From positions 1 through 64,000 of the forward strand of contig DYKR01000002.1 in the NCBI GenBank assembly GCA_020722505.1: 64,000 bases of DNA. Reading direction: 5' to 3'. Shown here piece by piece: positions 55,716 to 63,892 of this stretch; position 1 is the stretch's first letter; each line of letters begins with the position of its first letter. The translations under genes and the position numbers were made by a program. The notes under the pieces were generated by a model that made no database searches, was not told the origin of the DNA, and saw nothing but the letters and a program-made list of their open reading frames with translations. This DNA is from Caldisericum exile. Lineage in GTDB: Bacteria; Caldisericota; Caldisericia; Caldisericales; Caldisericaceae.

Positions 55716-58430
55716 TTAAATTTTTTTAATTGAACACGCACATGCTTTAAATTCAGGAATTTTTGCAATTGGATCAATGGCATTTATCGTAAGAACATTT
55801 GCGTTTGCCTCGGAAAAATGGAAGCTAATAAACGCAATGCCTTTCTTTGGTTTTGTTGAAATTTTTGCTTTTACATTTACACTTCCTCTTCTTGTTTTAA
55901 TCTCCACCTTATCACCATTTTTAATACCAAGCTCTTCAGCATCTTTTGGATTAATCTCAACATAGTTTTCTGGAACAAAAGATTCTAAAACTTTAACCCT
56001 TCTTGTTTCATTTCTTGAATGATAATGGAACAGTATTCTACCTGTTGTTAAAATGAAAGGATACTCTTCATCGGGGGTCTCAACGGGAGGTTCATATTTT
56101 ACACCAGTAATAAGAGCCTTTCCATTAGGTCTTTTAAAGTTTCCCCCGTAATGTAAAATACTTGTCCCAGGGTATGTTTCTTCTGGACAAGGCCATTGCA
56201 ATGATTGTTCTTTAAGTCTTTCATAATTTACTCCCTTAAACGTAGGAGTAAGCTCTCTTATTTCGTTCCAGATATCTTCGGATGATTGATAATCCATATT
56301 ATAGCCCATTCTCTTTGCAACTTCTAAAACAATTTCCCAATCGTCCTTAATACCGTATGGAACTTCTCTTGCAGGATGTAATAACTGTATCCTACGTTCC
56401 GTATTTGTAAATGTACCATGCTTTTCATATGCAGCCTTAGAAGGAAAAACAACATCTGCAAGCTGAGCAGTTTCTGAAAGGAAAATTTCCTGAACTGCAA
56501 GGAATTCTAACTTTTCAAATCCTTCTTTAACATGTTTTACATCTGCCTCTGTTACTAACGGGTTTTCACCCATTGCATAGACTGCTTTAATCTTCCCATT
56601 GAGAGCAAGATCTCCAAATTGGGTAACTGCATATCCAACTTCAGTTGGAAGATTAACCCCATAGAACTCCTCAAATTTTTTACGTGCGGTTTCATCAGTT
56701 ACTTTTTGATAACCTGTGAACACATCAGGAAGCACACCAACATCGCAAGCACCCTGAACATTTGCCTGGCCTCTTAGTGGATTTATTCCATTACCTTCTC
56801 TCCCAATATGGCCTGTAATAAGAGCAAGATTTGCTATTGAAAGCACGTTATCTGTGCCTATGCGGTGTTGGGTAATACCCATTGTATAGAAAATCAATGA
56901 ATTTGGACCTTTTGCATACATCACTGCCGCATCTTCAATGAGCTTCTTTTCAACTCCGGTAATTTTAGAAACTTCATCAAGATCAACTTCTTCAAGGACC
57001 TTTAAGAGATTCTCAAAACCTTCTGTATGGCTTTCAATAAATTCTTTATTCAAAAGACCTTTTTCAACAATGACTTTCATCATGCCATTCAAAAGGGCAA
57101 CGTCACTTCCAGGATAGTGTTGTATGAAAATATCTGCATCCTTTGCAAGATCTATATTTCTTGGGTCACATACTATGAGTTTTGCACCCTTTTTCTTTTT
57201 ATTTTCTTTAATGAACTGCGCAATTACTGGATGTGTTTCGGTTGTATTAGAACCAATAACAAACATTACGTCAGCATTCTTTATATCGTCTATTGGGTTT
57301 GTCGCAGCAGCAGCTCCTAAAGCTTTACCTAAACCAGCAATAGTTGAAGCATGACAAAGTCTTGCACAGTTATCAACGTTATTGGTGCCTATCACGGCTC
57401 TTGCAAATTTCTGGATTAAATAGTTGTCTTCATTTGTGCATCGAGAAGAACCTAAAACACCAATAGCATCAGGTCCATATTTATTTTTTATTTCTAACAA
57501 TTTTTTTGCCGTATAGTCAAGGGCTTCTTCCCAGGTTGCTTCTCTAAAAACACCGTTTTCTTTTATAAGAGGTTTTGTTAATCTCTCGTTGGAGTTAACG
57601 TATTCATATCCATAACGTCCTTTAACACAAAGTCTTCCTTTGTTGGGCTTAACGTCTTTTGATTTTGCCATAACAAGCTCATTTTTCTTATTACGGTAGA
57701 GAGTAATATTACATCCCACTCCGCAGTATGCACAGACAGTATCAGTTGCTTCTAATTGGAAAATCTTACCTTTACCAACTCTCGTTTTTTCAATTAGAGC
57801 ACTAGTTGGACAGGCTTGGACGCATTCCGCACAAAATTGACAATCCGTTTGTTCAAGAGGCAAATTAAACGGAGTTGAGACGATTGATTTATACCCTCTC
57901 ATAGCAATCCCAATTGCCTCAACAATTGCTTGGTTTTCGCAGGCATCAACACAGCGTCTACATAGAATACATTTTTGGGGATCAAATTGAATGAACGGAT
58001 TCGTATCCCAGGGAGTTTCCTTTGGATATTCAAATGCTTCTTTCTCATCAAGAAATTGACTCTTTTTTATCCCAAATTCATATGCAAGACCTTGCAAGAT
58101 GCAATCTCCGTCTTTATCACAGGTCATACAATCCAAAGGGTGATGTGCAAGGGCAAGTTCAAGATTCATTCTTCTTGCTTCTTCAACGATCTGAGAATTT
58201 GTAGTTATTTCCATTCCTTCGGCTATTTCTGTAATACATGCTCTTTGAAGAGTTTTAGAGCCTTTAACTTCCACTACGCACATTCCACAAGAACCCTCTT
58301 CAGCAATACCCTCAAGATAACAAAGGGTAGGGATTTCAATTCCTACATCTTTACACGCATCAAGAATTCTTTTTCCTCTTGGAAATTGATAACTTTTACC
58401 ATTAATTTTAACGTTTACTAAATCACTCAT
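55716..58430 (-). CDS. fdhA: Formate dehydrogenase catalytic subunit with NuoG-like N-terminus
   Basis: 904 residues. The N-terminal [2Fe-2S] domain uses C37, C48, C51 and C65; the His-Cys3 cluster uses HHPLDCMTC and C110; two [4Fe-4S] ferredoxin sites use C154-C164 and C197-C207. The molybdopterin oxidoreductase part has its own cluster (C233, C236, C240, C268), and the Mo ligand is Cys359 in ARLCHASTIAGL, so it is not a selenoprotein. The C-terminal dinucleotide-binding domain is complete (FHYHSRNETRRV). Members oxidise formate or reduce CO2 and pass electrons to NuoE/F-type partners. All upstream genes of the operon supply such partners; FocA, MobA and FdhD follow. Confidence 0.96.
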   Translation of the reverse strand: MSDLVNVKINGKSYQFPRGKRILDACKDVGIEIPTLCYLEGIAEEGSCGMCVVEVKGSKTLQRACITEIAEGMEITTNSQIVEEARRMNLELALAHHPLDCMTCDKDGDCILQGLAYEFGIKKSQFLDEKEAFEYPKETPWDTNPFIQFDPQKCILCRRCVDACENQAIVEAIGIAMRGYKSIVSTPFNLPLEQTDCQFCAECVQACPTSALIEKTRVGKGKIFQLEATDTVCAYCGVGCNITLYRNKKNELVMAKSKDVKPNKGRLCVKGRYGYEYVNSNERLTKPLIKENGVFREATWEEALDYTAKKLLEIKNKYGPDAIGVLGSSRCTNEDNYLIQKFARAVIGTNNVDNCARLCHASTIAGLGKALGAAAATNPIDDIKNADVMFVIGSNTTETHPVIAQFIKENKKKKGAKLIVCDPRNIDLAKDADIFIQHYPGSDVALLNGMMKVIVEKGLLNKEFIESHTEGFENLLKVLEEVDLDEVSKITGVEKKLIEDAAVMYAKGPNSLIFYTMGITQHRIGTDNVLSIANLALITGHIGREGNGINPLRGQANVQGACDVGVLPDVFTGYQKVTDETARKKFEEFYGVNLPTEVGYAVTQFGDLALNGKIKAVYAMGENPLVTEADVKHVKEGFEKLEFLAVQEIFLSETAQLADVVFPSKAAYEKHGTFTNTERRIQLLHPAREVPYGIKDDWEIVLEVAKRMGYNMDYQSSEDIWNEIRELTPTFKGVNYERLKEQSLQWPCPEETYPGTSILHYGGNFKRPNGKALITGVKYEPPVETPDEEYPFILTTGRILFHYHSRNETRRVKVLESFVPENYVEINPKDAEELGIKNGDKVEIKTRRGSVNVKAKISTKPKKGIAFISFHFSEANANVLTINAIDPIAKIPEFKACACSIKKI

Positions 58431-60066
58431 TTATGACCTCCTCTTTTATTGGTTCAAATTGGCAAATATTTGAAGGGCATTTTCTTTCATCAATATGTGC
58501 AAGCCACTCTTCTTTAAATTTTGTGAGAGACTGCAACAAGATATTTGGTGTTGTTTGCCCTAAGCCACAAAAAGATGTTAGTTTCATTGCGTTTGATAAT
58601 TTTTCGAGTTTCACTAAATCTTCTCTTTGCCCATTCCCTTTTGATACGTTATCAACTATCCTATAAATTACATCCGTTCCAACTCTACAGGGAGTGCACT
58701 TACCACAAGATTCATGCCTAAAGAAATAAGCGATGTTTTTGACAACATCAACAATACAGCGATCTTCGCTTAAGACAACAATCGATCCCGAACCAGGGCC
58801 TGCCTCAATTTTTGCAAGGGAATTAAAATCAACTTCCGTATCAATTTCTTCTTTTGAAATAAGGCTGCCTGAAACACCACCTAAAATTACTACTTTAAGA
58901 TTTTTACCACCCTTAACTCCAAAACCTACTTCTTCTATTATCTCTCTTAGTTTTACGCCAAATGGTATTTCGATTACTCCTTTGTAATTTACATCGCCCA
59001 TCAAACTAAACAGTTTTGTTCCATACGACCCAGGAACTCCTATTTGTTTAAACCAGTTAGAACCATTTACCAGTATTGGAGGTATGTTTGCAAGTGTTTC
59101 AACATTGTTTATTACTGTGGGTCTCTTAAATAAGCCAGATGTTGGAGGATACGGAGGTTTTTTCCTTGGTTCGCCGCGTTTCCCTTCGATTGACTCTAAA
59201 AGAGCGGTTTCTTCACCACAGACGTATGCACCTGCACCTTTTTTGATCTCTATATCAAAGTCAAAACCTGAGCCTAAAATATCTTTACCGAGAAAACCAT
59301 AATCATATGCTTGCTCTATTGCTTTAGAAAGCCTTTTGATAGAAAGTTCGTATTCCCCTCTTATGTAGATATACCCATAGGTTGCTCCCGTTGCAAAACC
59401 TGCTAAAATCATCCCTTCAATAATAGAATGGGGATCACCTTCCATGAGGACTCTGTCTTTAAAAGTTCCAGGTTCTCCCTCGTCCGCATTACAGATGACA
59501 AATTTAACATCACTTTTTGCCATTGCAGTAAATTCCCACTTCTTTCCTGTTGGAAAACCTGCTCCACCTCTGCCTCTCAATTCTGAATTCTTCACCTCAT
59601 TCAAAACCCATTCACTTCCATTTTCAAAAGCCTTTTCAAGTGCAAGATAACCATCCTCTGCAATGTATTCTTCAATTGATTCAGGATTAATACTCCCAAC
59701 TCTTCTTAATAACACCTTCTTCTGCACTGATAAAACTTTTTCTGCCTTACTTATACCAAGTGAAACATCCTTTTTACCAATTTCATGGGAGATATTAGAT
59801 AAAATCCTACCTTTAAGAAAATGCTCCTTTACAATTAAAGGCACATCTTTTGGTGTAACAGGAGCATATATAATGCCTTCAGGATAAACGGCAATTGCAA
59901 CACCAATATCTTCGTATCCAAGGCTTCCTGTTGGCGTAATAAGGATTTCCTTTTCAAGTCCAAGGTTTCTTATTTCTCTTAAAAGTAATTCCTCAATTTC
60001 TTTTGCTCCTTTTGAAAGGCTTTTTGAGTCCTCTGCAACTAGCACATGAGTTCTATAAAATTTCAT
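58423..60066 (-). CDS. NuoF-like diaphorase subunit 2, lacking N-terminal Fe-S cysteines
   Basis: 547 residues. The FMN/NADH core is intact (LRGRGGAGFPTGKKWEF, CNADEGEPGTFKDRVLMEGDPHS, GAGAYVCGEETALLESIEGKRGEPR), and the C-terminal [4Fe-4S] site is present (ESCGKCTPCRVG and SFCGLGQ). The N-terminal thioredoxin-like domain, aligned with NuoF1, has lost all four [2Fe-2S] ligands (EDSKSLSKG in place of CAGAQCIAAG, and TGSLGYED in place of TGCMGSCQ). The two-cluster ferredoxin tail of HydB is absent; only CPSNIC remains. It overlaps NuoE2 and FdhA by a few bases. It is a likely flavin entry or exit point for NAD(P)H in the formate dehydrogenase complex. Confidence 0.93.
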   Translation of the reverse strand: MKFYRTHVLVAEDSKSLSKGAKEIEELLLREIRNLGLEKEILITPTGSLGYEDIGVAIAVYPEGIIYAPVTPKDVPLIVKEHFLKGRILSNISHEIGKKDVSLGISKAEKVLSVQKKVLLRRVGSINPESIEEYIAEDGYLALEKAFENGSEWVLNEVKNSELRGRGGAGFPTGKKWEFTAMAKSDVKFVICNADEGEPGTFKDRVLMEGDPHSIIEGMILAGFATGATYGYIYIRGEYELSIKRLSKAIEQAYDYGFLGKDILGSGFDFDIEIKKGAGAYVCGEETALLESIEGKRGEPRKKPPYPPTSGLFKRPTVINNVETLANIPPILVNGSNWFKQIGVPGSYGTKLFSLMGDVNYKGVIEIPFGVKLREIIEEVGFGVKGGKNLKVVILGGVSGSLISKEEIDTEVDFNSLAKIEAGPGSGSIVVLSEDRCIVDVVKNIAYFFRHESCGKCTPCRVGTDVIYRIVDNVSKGNGQREDLVKLEKLSNAMKLTSFCGLGQTTPNILLQSLTKFKEEWLAHIDERKCPSNICQFEPIKEEVINE

Positions 60067-60491
60067 AACGCCCCCTCCTTAAACTTCTTTATAATACCTT
60101 CAATATCTTCTTCTTTAAGATTACCAAAAGGAACATCATCTATCATCATTGAAGGGGCAATTGAGCACATACCAAGACAACTAGATTCTTCTAATGTAAA
60201 CTCGCCGTCTGATGTAGTTTCTCCGATATCTATTCCAAGGACTTCTTTAAGTTTGTTTAAAATAGACTCTCCATTTGCAAGATGACAAGATAAACTCCTA
60301 CAAACCCTTATAATGTGCTTTCCCCTTTGAGTAACCGAAAACATCGTATAAAAGGTTGCAACGCCGTAAACTTTTGAAAGAGAAAGATTAGAGGTTTCTG
60401 CAACTTTTTTGGCTAAATCTTTAGATACGTAATTTTTAGGGTTACTTTCCTGAACGTCATGAAGAAGATCTATTAAAGACTTTTCTTTCAT
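60063..60491 (-). CDS. NuoE-like [2Fe-2S] thioredoxin-fold subunit 2
   Basis: 142 residues. The helical N-terminus is followed by the thioredoxin-like domain with ligands C64 and C69 (VCRSLSC) and C105 and C109 (SSCLGMCSIAP). GGAGGT precedes ATG 60491. The gene begins within the last 35 nt of NuoF1 in another frame. With NuoF2 it forms the second NuoEF pair of the operon. Confidence 0.94.
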   Translation of the reverse strand: MKEKSLIDLLHDVQESNPKNYVSKDLAKKVAETSNLSLSKVYGVATFYTMFSVTQRGKHIIRVCRSLSCHLANGESILNKLKEVLGIDIGETTSDGEFTLEESSCLGMCSIAPSMMIDDVPFGNLKEEDIEGIIKKFKEGAL

Positions 60492-62115
60492 TTTTTACCT
60501 CCGAAGAAAGTTTACAAACATTTGAGGGACACTTCTTATCCTTTATGTGAGCTATGTATTCATCTCTAAAGTATCTTAATGTTGTAAGAACTGGGTTAGG
60601 AGCAGTTTGTCCTAAACCACACAAAGAAGCAAGTTTTATTGTATTTCCAAGCTTTTCAAGCAATTCTAAATCTTCCATTTGACCTTTTCCAGAGGTAATC
60701 CTTTCAAGGATATTGAGCATCTGACGAGTTCCTTCCCTACAAGGAGTGCATTTACCACAAGATTCATCAACTGTAAACTTTAGGAAGAACTTTGCTACAT
60801 CAACCATGCAACTTGTTTCATCCATTACAATTAAACCACCCGAACCCATAATTGCACCTAAAGATGTAAGGCTTTCGTAATCCATTGGAACATCGATATA
60901 CTGAGAGGGAATTACACCGCCTGAAGGTCCTCCAGTTTGAGCTGCTTTAAAAGAATGTCCTTCTGGAATCCCTCCACCGATATCGTAAATTATTGTCCTT
61001 AAAGGTGTGCCAAGAGGCACTTCTACCAAGCCTGTTATGTTGACTTTACCTGCAAGTGCGAAAACTTTTGTGCCAGGACTTTTTTCTGTCCCAAAGCTTC
61101 TGAAGAATTTAGCACCCTTTTCTATAATAACGGGAATGTTAGCGAGCGTTTCCACGTTATTTATTACAGTAGGAAAGCCGAATACACCTTTTTGAACTGG
61201 GAATGGTGGCTTCTTTCTTGGTTCACCACGTTTACCTTCAATAGAATTAATTAAAGCAGTTTCTTCACCACAAACAAAAGCACCTGCACCTATTCTTAAT
61301 TCAATATCAAATGAAAAATTAGTTCCCAATATGTTCTTTCCTAATAAGCCTGCCTGCTTTGCTTGTTTTATTGCAATTTCTAATCTTTTTACCGCAAGAG
61401 GATACTCAGCACGGACATAAATAAACCCTTTCTGAGCACCTATTGCATAACCTGCTATAGTCATACCTTCCAAAACAGAATGTGGATCACCCTCTAAGAC
61501 TGATCTATTCATATAGGCACCAGGATCACCTTCATCGGCATTGCATACAATATATTTGATAGGGGAGTCCTGTTCATAGGCAAGTTGCCACTTCTTTCCT
61601 GTTGGAAAACCAGCACCACCTCTGCCTCTTAAGCCAGAATCTTTTACAACTTGAATAACGTCTTCTCGTGTCATTTCTGTTAATGCTTTACCAAGTGCTT
61701 CATAACCACCTTGAGCGATATATTCGTTAATATCCTCAGGATTTATAATTCCACAGTTTCTTAAAACAATTTTCGTCTGTTTTGCAAAAAATGGGATTTC
61801 ACTTAAAGATGGGAGGACAGTCTCTTTTTCCTTCCACATCAATCTCTTCACAGCTCTTCCTTTTAAGAAATGTTCTTCTACTATTTCTTTAGCATCTTCC
61901 GGTTTTAGTTTTGTATAAATAACCCCCTCAGGATAAACAGCCATGAGTGGTCCAAGTTGACACGAACCCATGCATCCTGTTTCTATAATGTTTACCTCTT
62001 TAAGCAGTTCGTGCTTTTTAAGTTCGTCTTTTAAGGCATCTTCAAAACCATTTCCACCTGCAGCAATGCATTGAGCACCAGCACAAATTAATGCATGAAT
62101 CCTATAGATTTTCAT
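60457..62115 (-). CDS. NuoF-like diaphorase subunit 1 with N-terminal [2Fe-2S] domain
   Basis: 552 residues. The N-terminal thioredoxin-like domain has all ligands (C11, C16, C48, C52). The FMN and NADH site (GLRGRGGAGFPTGKKWQLAYE; NADEGDPGAYMNRSVLEGDPHS; GAGAFVCGEETALINSIEGKR) and the [4Fe-4S] motif (ESCGKCTPCREG, LCGLGQTAP) are complete. Like NuoF2 it lacks the extended ferredoxin tail of hydrogenase HydB/HndC. Its tail (KNERKVFNRSSS) overlaps NuoE2. Such proteins exchange electrons between NAD(P)H and Fe-S partners, and in related complexes take part in flavin-based bifurcation. Confidence 0.95.
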   Translation of the reverse strand: MKIYRIHALICAGAQCIAAGGNGFEDALKDELKKHELLKEVNIIETGCMGSCQLGPLMAVYPEGVIYTKLKPEDAKEIVEEHFLKGRAVKRLMWKEKETVLPSLSEIPFFAKQTKIVLRNCGIINPEDINEYIAQGGYEALGKALTEMTREDVIQVVKDSGLRGRGGAGFPTGKKWQLAYEQDSPIKYIVCNADEGDPGAYMNRSVLEGDPHSVLEGMTIAGYAIGAQKGFIYVRAEYPLAVKRLEIAIKQAKQAGLLGKNILGTNFSFDIELRIGAGAFVCGEETALINSIEGKRGEPRKKPPFPVQKGVFGFPTVINNVETLANIPVIIEKGAKFFRSFGTEKSPGTKVFALAGKVNITGLVEVPLGTPLRTIIYDIGGGIPEGHSFKAAQTGGPSGGVIPSQYIDVPMDYESLTSLGAIMGSGGLIVMDETSCMVDVAKFFLKFTVDESCGKCTPCREGTRQMLNILERITSGKGQMEDLELLEKLGNTIKLASLCGLGQTAPNPVLTTLRYFRDEYIAHIKDKKCPSNVCKLSSEVKNERKVFNRSSS

Positions 62116-62118
62116 GTA

Positions 62119-62487
62119 CTACTCCTTTGCAATAACCCAATCACTAATAATCTGTCCATTGATTACATGGGATGCTACAATTTGCCTTGCCATCTCCGGA
62201 GCAACATGCCCATAGTAAACTACAACCCCATCTCTATCAACTCCCACAACAGGTTCTTCAACATCCAACCCCATGGAACCCCTTTCAATAATCTGAACAT
62301 CTGTAAAATTTCTTTTTTGAAGTTCATCTAATATTGCCAAAAGGACATCTCTTGACCCTGCTGCAATACCAACAGTTCCCATGCTAATGTAAATTTTTAC
62401 TTTTACTTCTCCTTGCCTTGTTCTTAAAAATGCTTTTGCTTGTTCTCTCAATTTTCTCAAGTCTTCAATCGACTTAATTTTGTCCAT
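62119..62487 (-). CDS. HndB-like thioredoxin-fold protein without cysteines
   Basis: 122 residues, related to the small ferredoxin-like proteins (HndB type) encoded between NuoE and NuoF in hydrogenase and formate dehydrogenase operons. The backbone motif GTVGIAAGSRDVLLAIL corresponds to GTCGIAAGA in clustered members, and IERGSMGLDVEEPVVGV to the TGCxGxCxxEPIV segment. Every cluster Cys is replaced and the protein contains no cysteine. It cannot bind a [2Fe-2S] cluster in the usual way, so a structural role is likely. It lies one base from the HATPase gene. Confidence 0.85.
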   Translation of the reverse strand: MDKIKSIEDLRKLREQAKAFLRTRQGEVKVKIYISMGTVGIAAGSRDVLLAILDELQKRNFTDVQIIERGSMGLDVEEPVVGVDRDGVVVYYGHVAPEMARQIVASHVINGQIISDWVIAKE

Positions 62488-63033
62488 TTAAACACCTCCA
62501 TGTAGTTCTTTTATTTTTTCTTCTAAAAAAGTTTTGATACTACTCAATAAAAATGGAGTGCAAAGTGATTCCTCACACGTTTTCCTCAGATCCTCTGTTG
62601 AAATCTCAAAAGTTTTGTTATTTACAACATGTTTGAACTTCAAATTCACTTCAGGATGCGTTGCAATGATACTAACAATGGTTGCAGGTAAATCCCCCAA
62701 AGGTGGCACATCAATATGAGACTTTTTAAAGCATACCTTTACAATCATCCCTAAACCCTTTTTACTTTCAATAAATACACCCCCATCACATGATTCTGCC
62801 TCAAGTTTCAATAACGGAAGCCCTAAACCAACCTTTTTGTTTTTAGATGTAGTCATGAATGGGTCAAAGACTTCTTTTAATAAGGTTTCATCCATTCCAA
62901 CTCCATCGTCTTTTACTTCAATTAAAAGTAGGTCTTTCGAATCATCTTCAATGATTGTAAGTTCAATATTTTTTGCCTTTGCTTTAAGTGAATTTTCAAT
63001 TATATCAAGAATATTTAAGGAAAGTTCTTTCAT
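62488..63033 (-). CDS. Orphan HATPase-domain protein of the redox operon
   Basis: 181 residues with a GHKL/histidine-kinase-type ATP-binding fold. The N box is LDIIENSLKAKA, G1 DDGVGMD (about residues 42-48) and the G2-like segment VGLGLPLLKLEAE (about 67-79). There is no dimerisation/phospho-acceptor His domain and no receiver partner. The C-terminal 65 residues are not recognised. Similar proteins accompany NuoE/HndB/NuoF genes in [FeFe]-hydrogenase operons of anaerobes, but their role is unknown. Its start touches the NuoE1 stop. Confidence 0.85.
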   Translation of the reverse strand: MKELSLNILDIIENSLKAKAKNIELTIIEDDSKDLLLIEVKDDGVGMDETLLKEVFDPFMTTSKNKKVGLGLPLLKLEAESCDGGVFIESKKGLGMIVKVCFKKSHIDVPPLGDLPATIVSIIATHPEVNLKFKHVVNNKTFEISTEDLRKTCEESLCTPFLLSSIKTFLEEKIKELHGGV

Positions 63034-63498
63034 TTAAGAATATTTTGTAAGGATTTCTAATACTTTTTCTTTGGTCACTTTTCCATAAACATCTTTCCCG
63101 TCAACCATAATAGCAGGAGCAAGACCACAACACCCAAGACATCTAACAATTCTCACAGCAAATCTTCCATCTTTTGTAATTTCGTTTGGTTTAATACCCA
63201 AATGATTACAGATAACATCTAAAATATTTTCCGAGCCTTTTACATAGCAAGCCGTCCCCATACAAACCATAATTACATGTCCAGCATCTTTTTTAAGTTT
63301 AAAAAAATTGTAAAAAGTCACAACTCCATAGATTTTAGAAAGGGGCACGTTAAGTTTCTCTGAAATGTAAGTAAGCACCTCTTCAGGTAGATACCCAAGG
63401 CTTTCTTGAGTGCCATGCAGCACCTGTATAAGGGATTCTGGTTTTGCACCCCATTTCCTGATTTCCATATCAACTGCAGGGAATGTTTTTACCTCCAT
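63034..63498 (-). CDS. NuoE-like [2Fe-2S] thioredoxin-fold subunit 1
   Basis: 154 residues from ATG 63498, chosen because GGAGG lies 4 nt upstream; the track's ATG at 63513 overlaps the preceding stop and has no binding site. The thioredoxin-like domain has C79, C84, C120 and C124 (VCMGTAC and RCLGCCGLAP). NuoE proteins shuttle electrons to or from the NuoF FMN. It is the first redox gene after the ArsR-type regulator. Confidence 0.94.
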   Translation of the reverse strand: MEVKTFPAVDMEIRKWGAKPESLIQVLHGTQESLGYLPEEVLTYISEKLNVPLSKIYGVVTFYNFFKLKKDAGHVIMVCMGTACYVKGSENILDVICNHLGIKPNEITKDGRFAVRIVRCLGCCGLAPAIMVDGKDVYGKVTKEKVLEILTKYS

Positions 63499-63509
63499 CG
63501 TTCCTCCTT

Positions 63510-63839
63510 TCATAGTGTTTTTTCTATTTTAATCTTTTTTAAATATAAATCACTAATCTTTTCAATAATTTCCCTGTACTCATCTTTTGCTATTTTGTAA
63601 TAAACATTTTTCCCAACACGCCTTCTTGAAAGCCAACCTGCTCTGTAGAGCCTAAACAGATTAAGAGACACAGTGGGTTGAGAAATTTTAAGTTTATCAA
63701 CAATTTCGTTAACAGATCTCTCCCCAGTTGTTAGATAACAGATAATACCAATTCTTACAGGATTGCTTATAGCAGATAGAAATTCTGATACTTGAACACA
63801 TTTTTTAAAATTATCACATAGTTGTTGCCGCTTTCTCAT
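63510..63839 (-). CDS. ArsR/SmtB-family winged-helix regulator
   Basis: 109 residues. The core SAISNPVRIGIICYLTTGERSVNEIVDKLKISQPTVSLNLFRLYRAGWLSRRRVGKNVYYKI is a classical ArsR winged helix. Cysteines at about 8, 14 and 35 could sense metal or redox state, but no standard ELCVC box is present. It ends 11 nt before NuoE1 and is probably an autoregulated controller of the operon. ATG 63839 has no ribosome binding site, and a TATAAT ends 6 nt upstream, implying a leaderless mRNA. A GTGATATTATTCAC palindrome next to the promoter is a candidate operator. Confidence 0.9.
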   Translation of the reverse strand: MRKRQQLCDNFKKCVQVSEFLSAISNPVRIGIICYLTTGERSVNEIVDKLKISQPTVSLNLFRLYRAGWLSRRRVGKNVYYKIAKDEYREIIEKISDLYLKKIKIEKTL

Positions 63840-63845
63840 CACTTA

Positions 63846-63873
63846 ATTATAACAAAAAATTTAAATTTTGCAA
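63846..63873 (-). promoter_or_regulatory. Promoter of the formate dehydrogenase operon, leaderless type
   Basis: Minus-strand TTGCAA, 16 nt, TATAAT, then TAAGTG and the regulator ATG. Initiation seven bases after the -10 box falls on the A of the ATG. The rest of 63843-64000 is very AT-rich and shows only the palindrome at 63879-63892 and scattered TATAAT-like strings; no gene is visible there. Confidence 0.75.
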
Positions 63874-63878
63874 AGTAT

Positions 63879-63892
63879 GTGATATTATTCAC
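63879..63892. promoter_or_regulatory. Palindrome, candidate operator of the ArsR-type regulator
   Basis: GTGATATTATTCAC has 4-bp inverted arms (GTGA/TCAC) around a 6-bp AT core, sitting five bases upstream of the -35 box of the regulator's promoter. ArsR-family proteins bind short AT-rich inverted repeats near their own promoters. Only one copy is seen, so the assignment is tentative. Confidence 0.4.

Noticed and set aside
55716-58430. Selenocysteine in formate dehydrogenase
   Set aside because: The ORF is open throughout and the Mo-ligand position is Cys359 (ARLCHASTIAGL).
55716-58430. [FeFe]-hydrogenase HydA in the redox operon
   Set aside because: The NuoG-like N-terminus is shared with HydA, but no H-cluster motif is present and the C-terminal part is a molybdopterin oxidoreductase.
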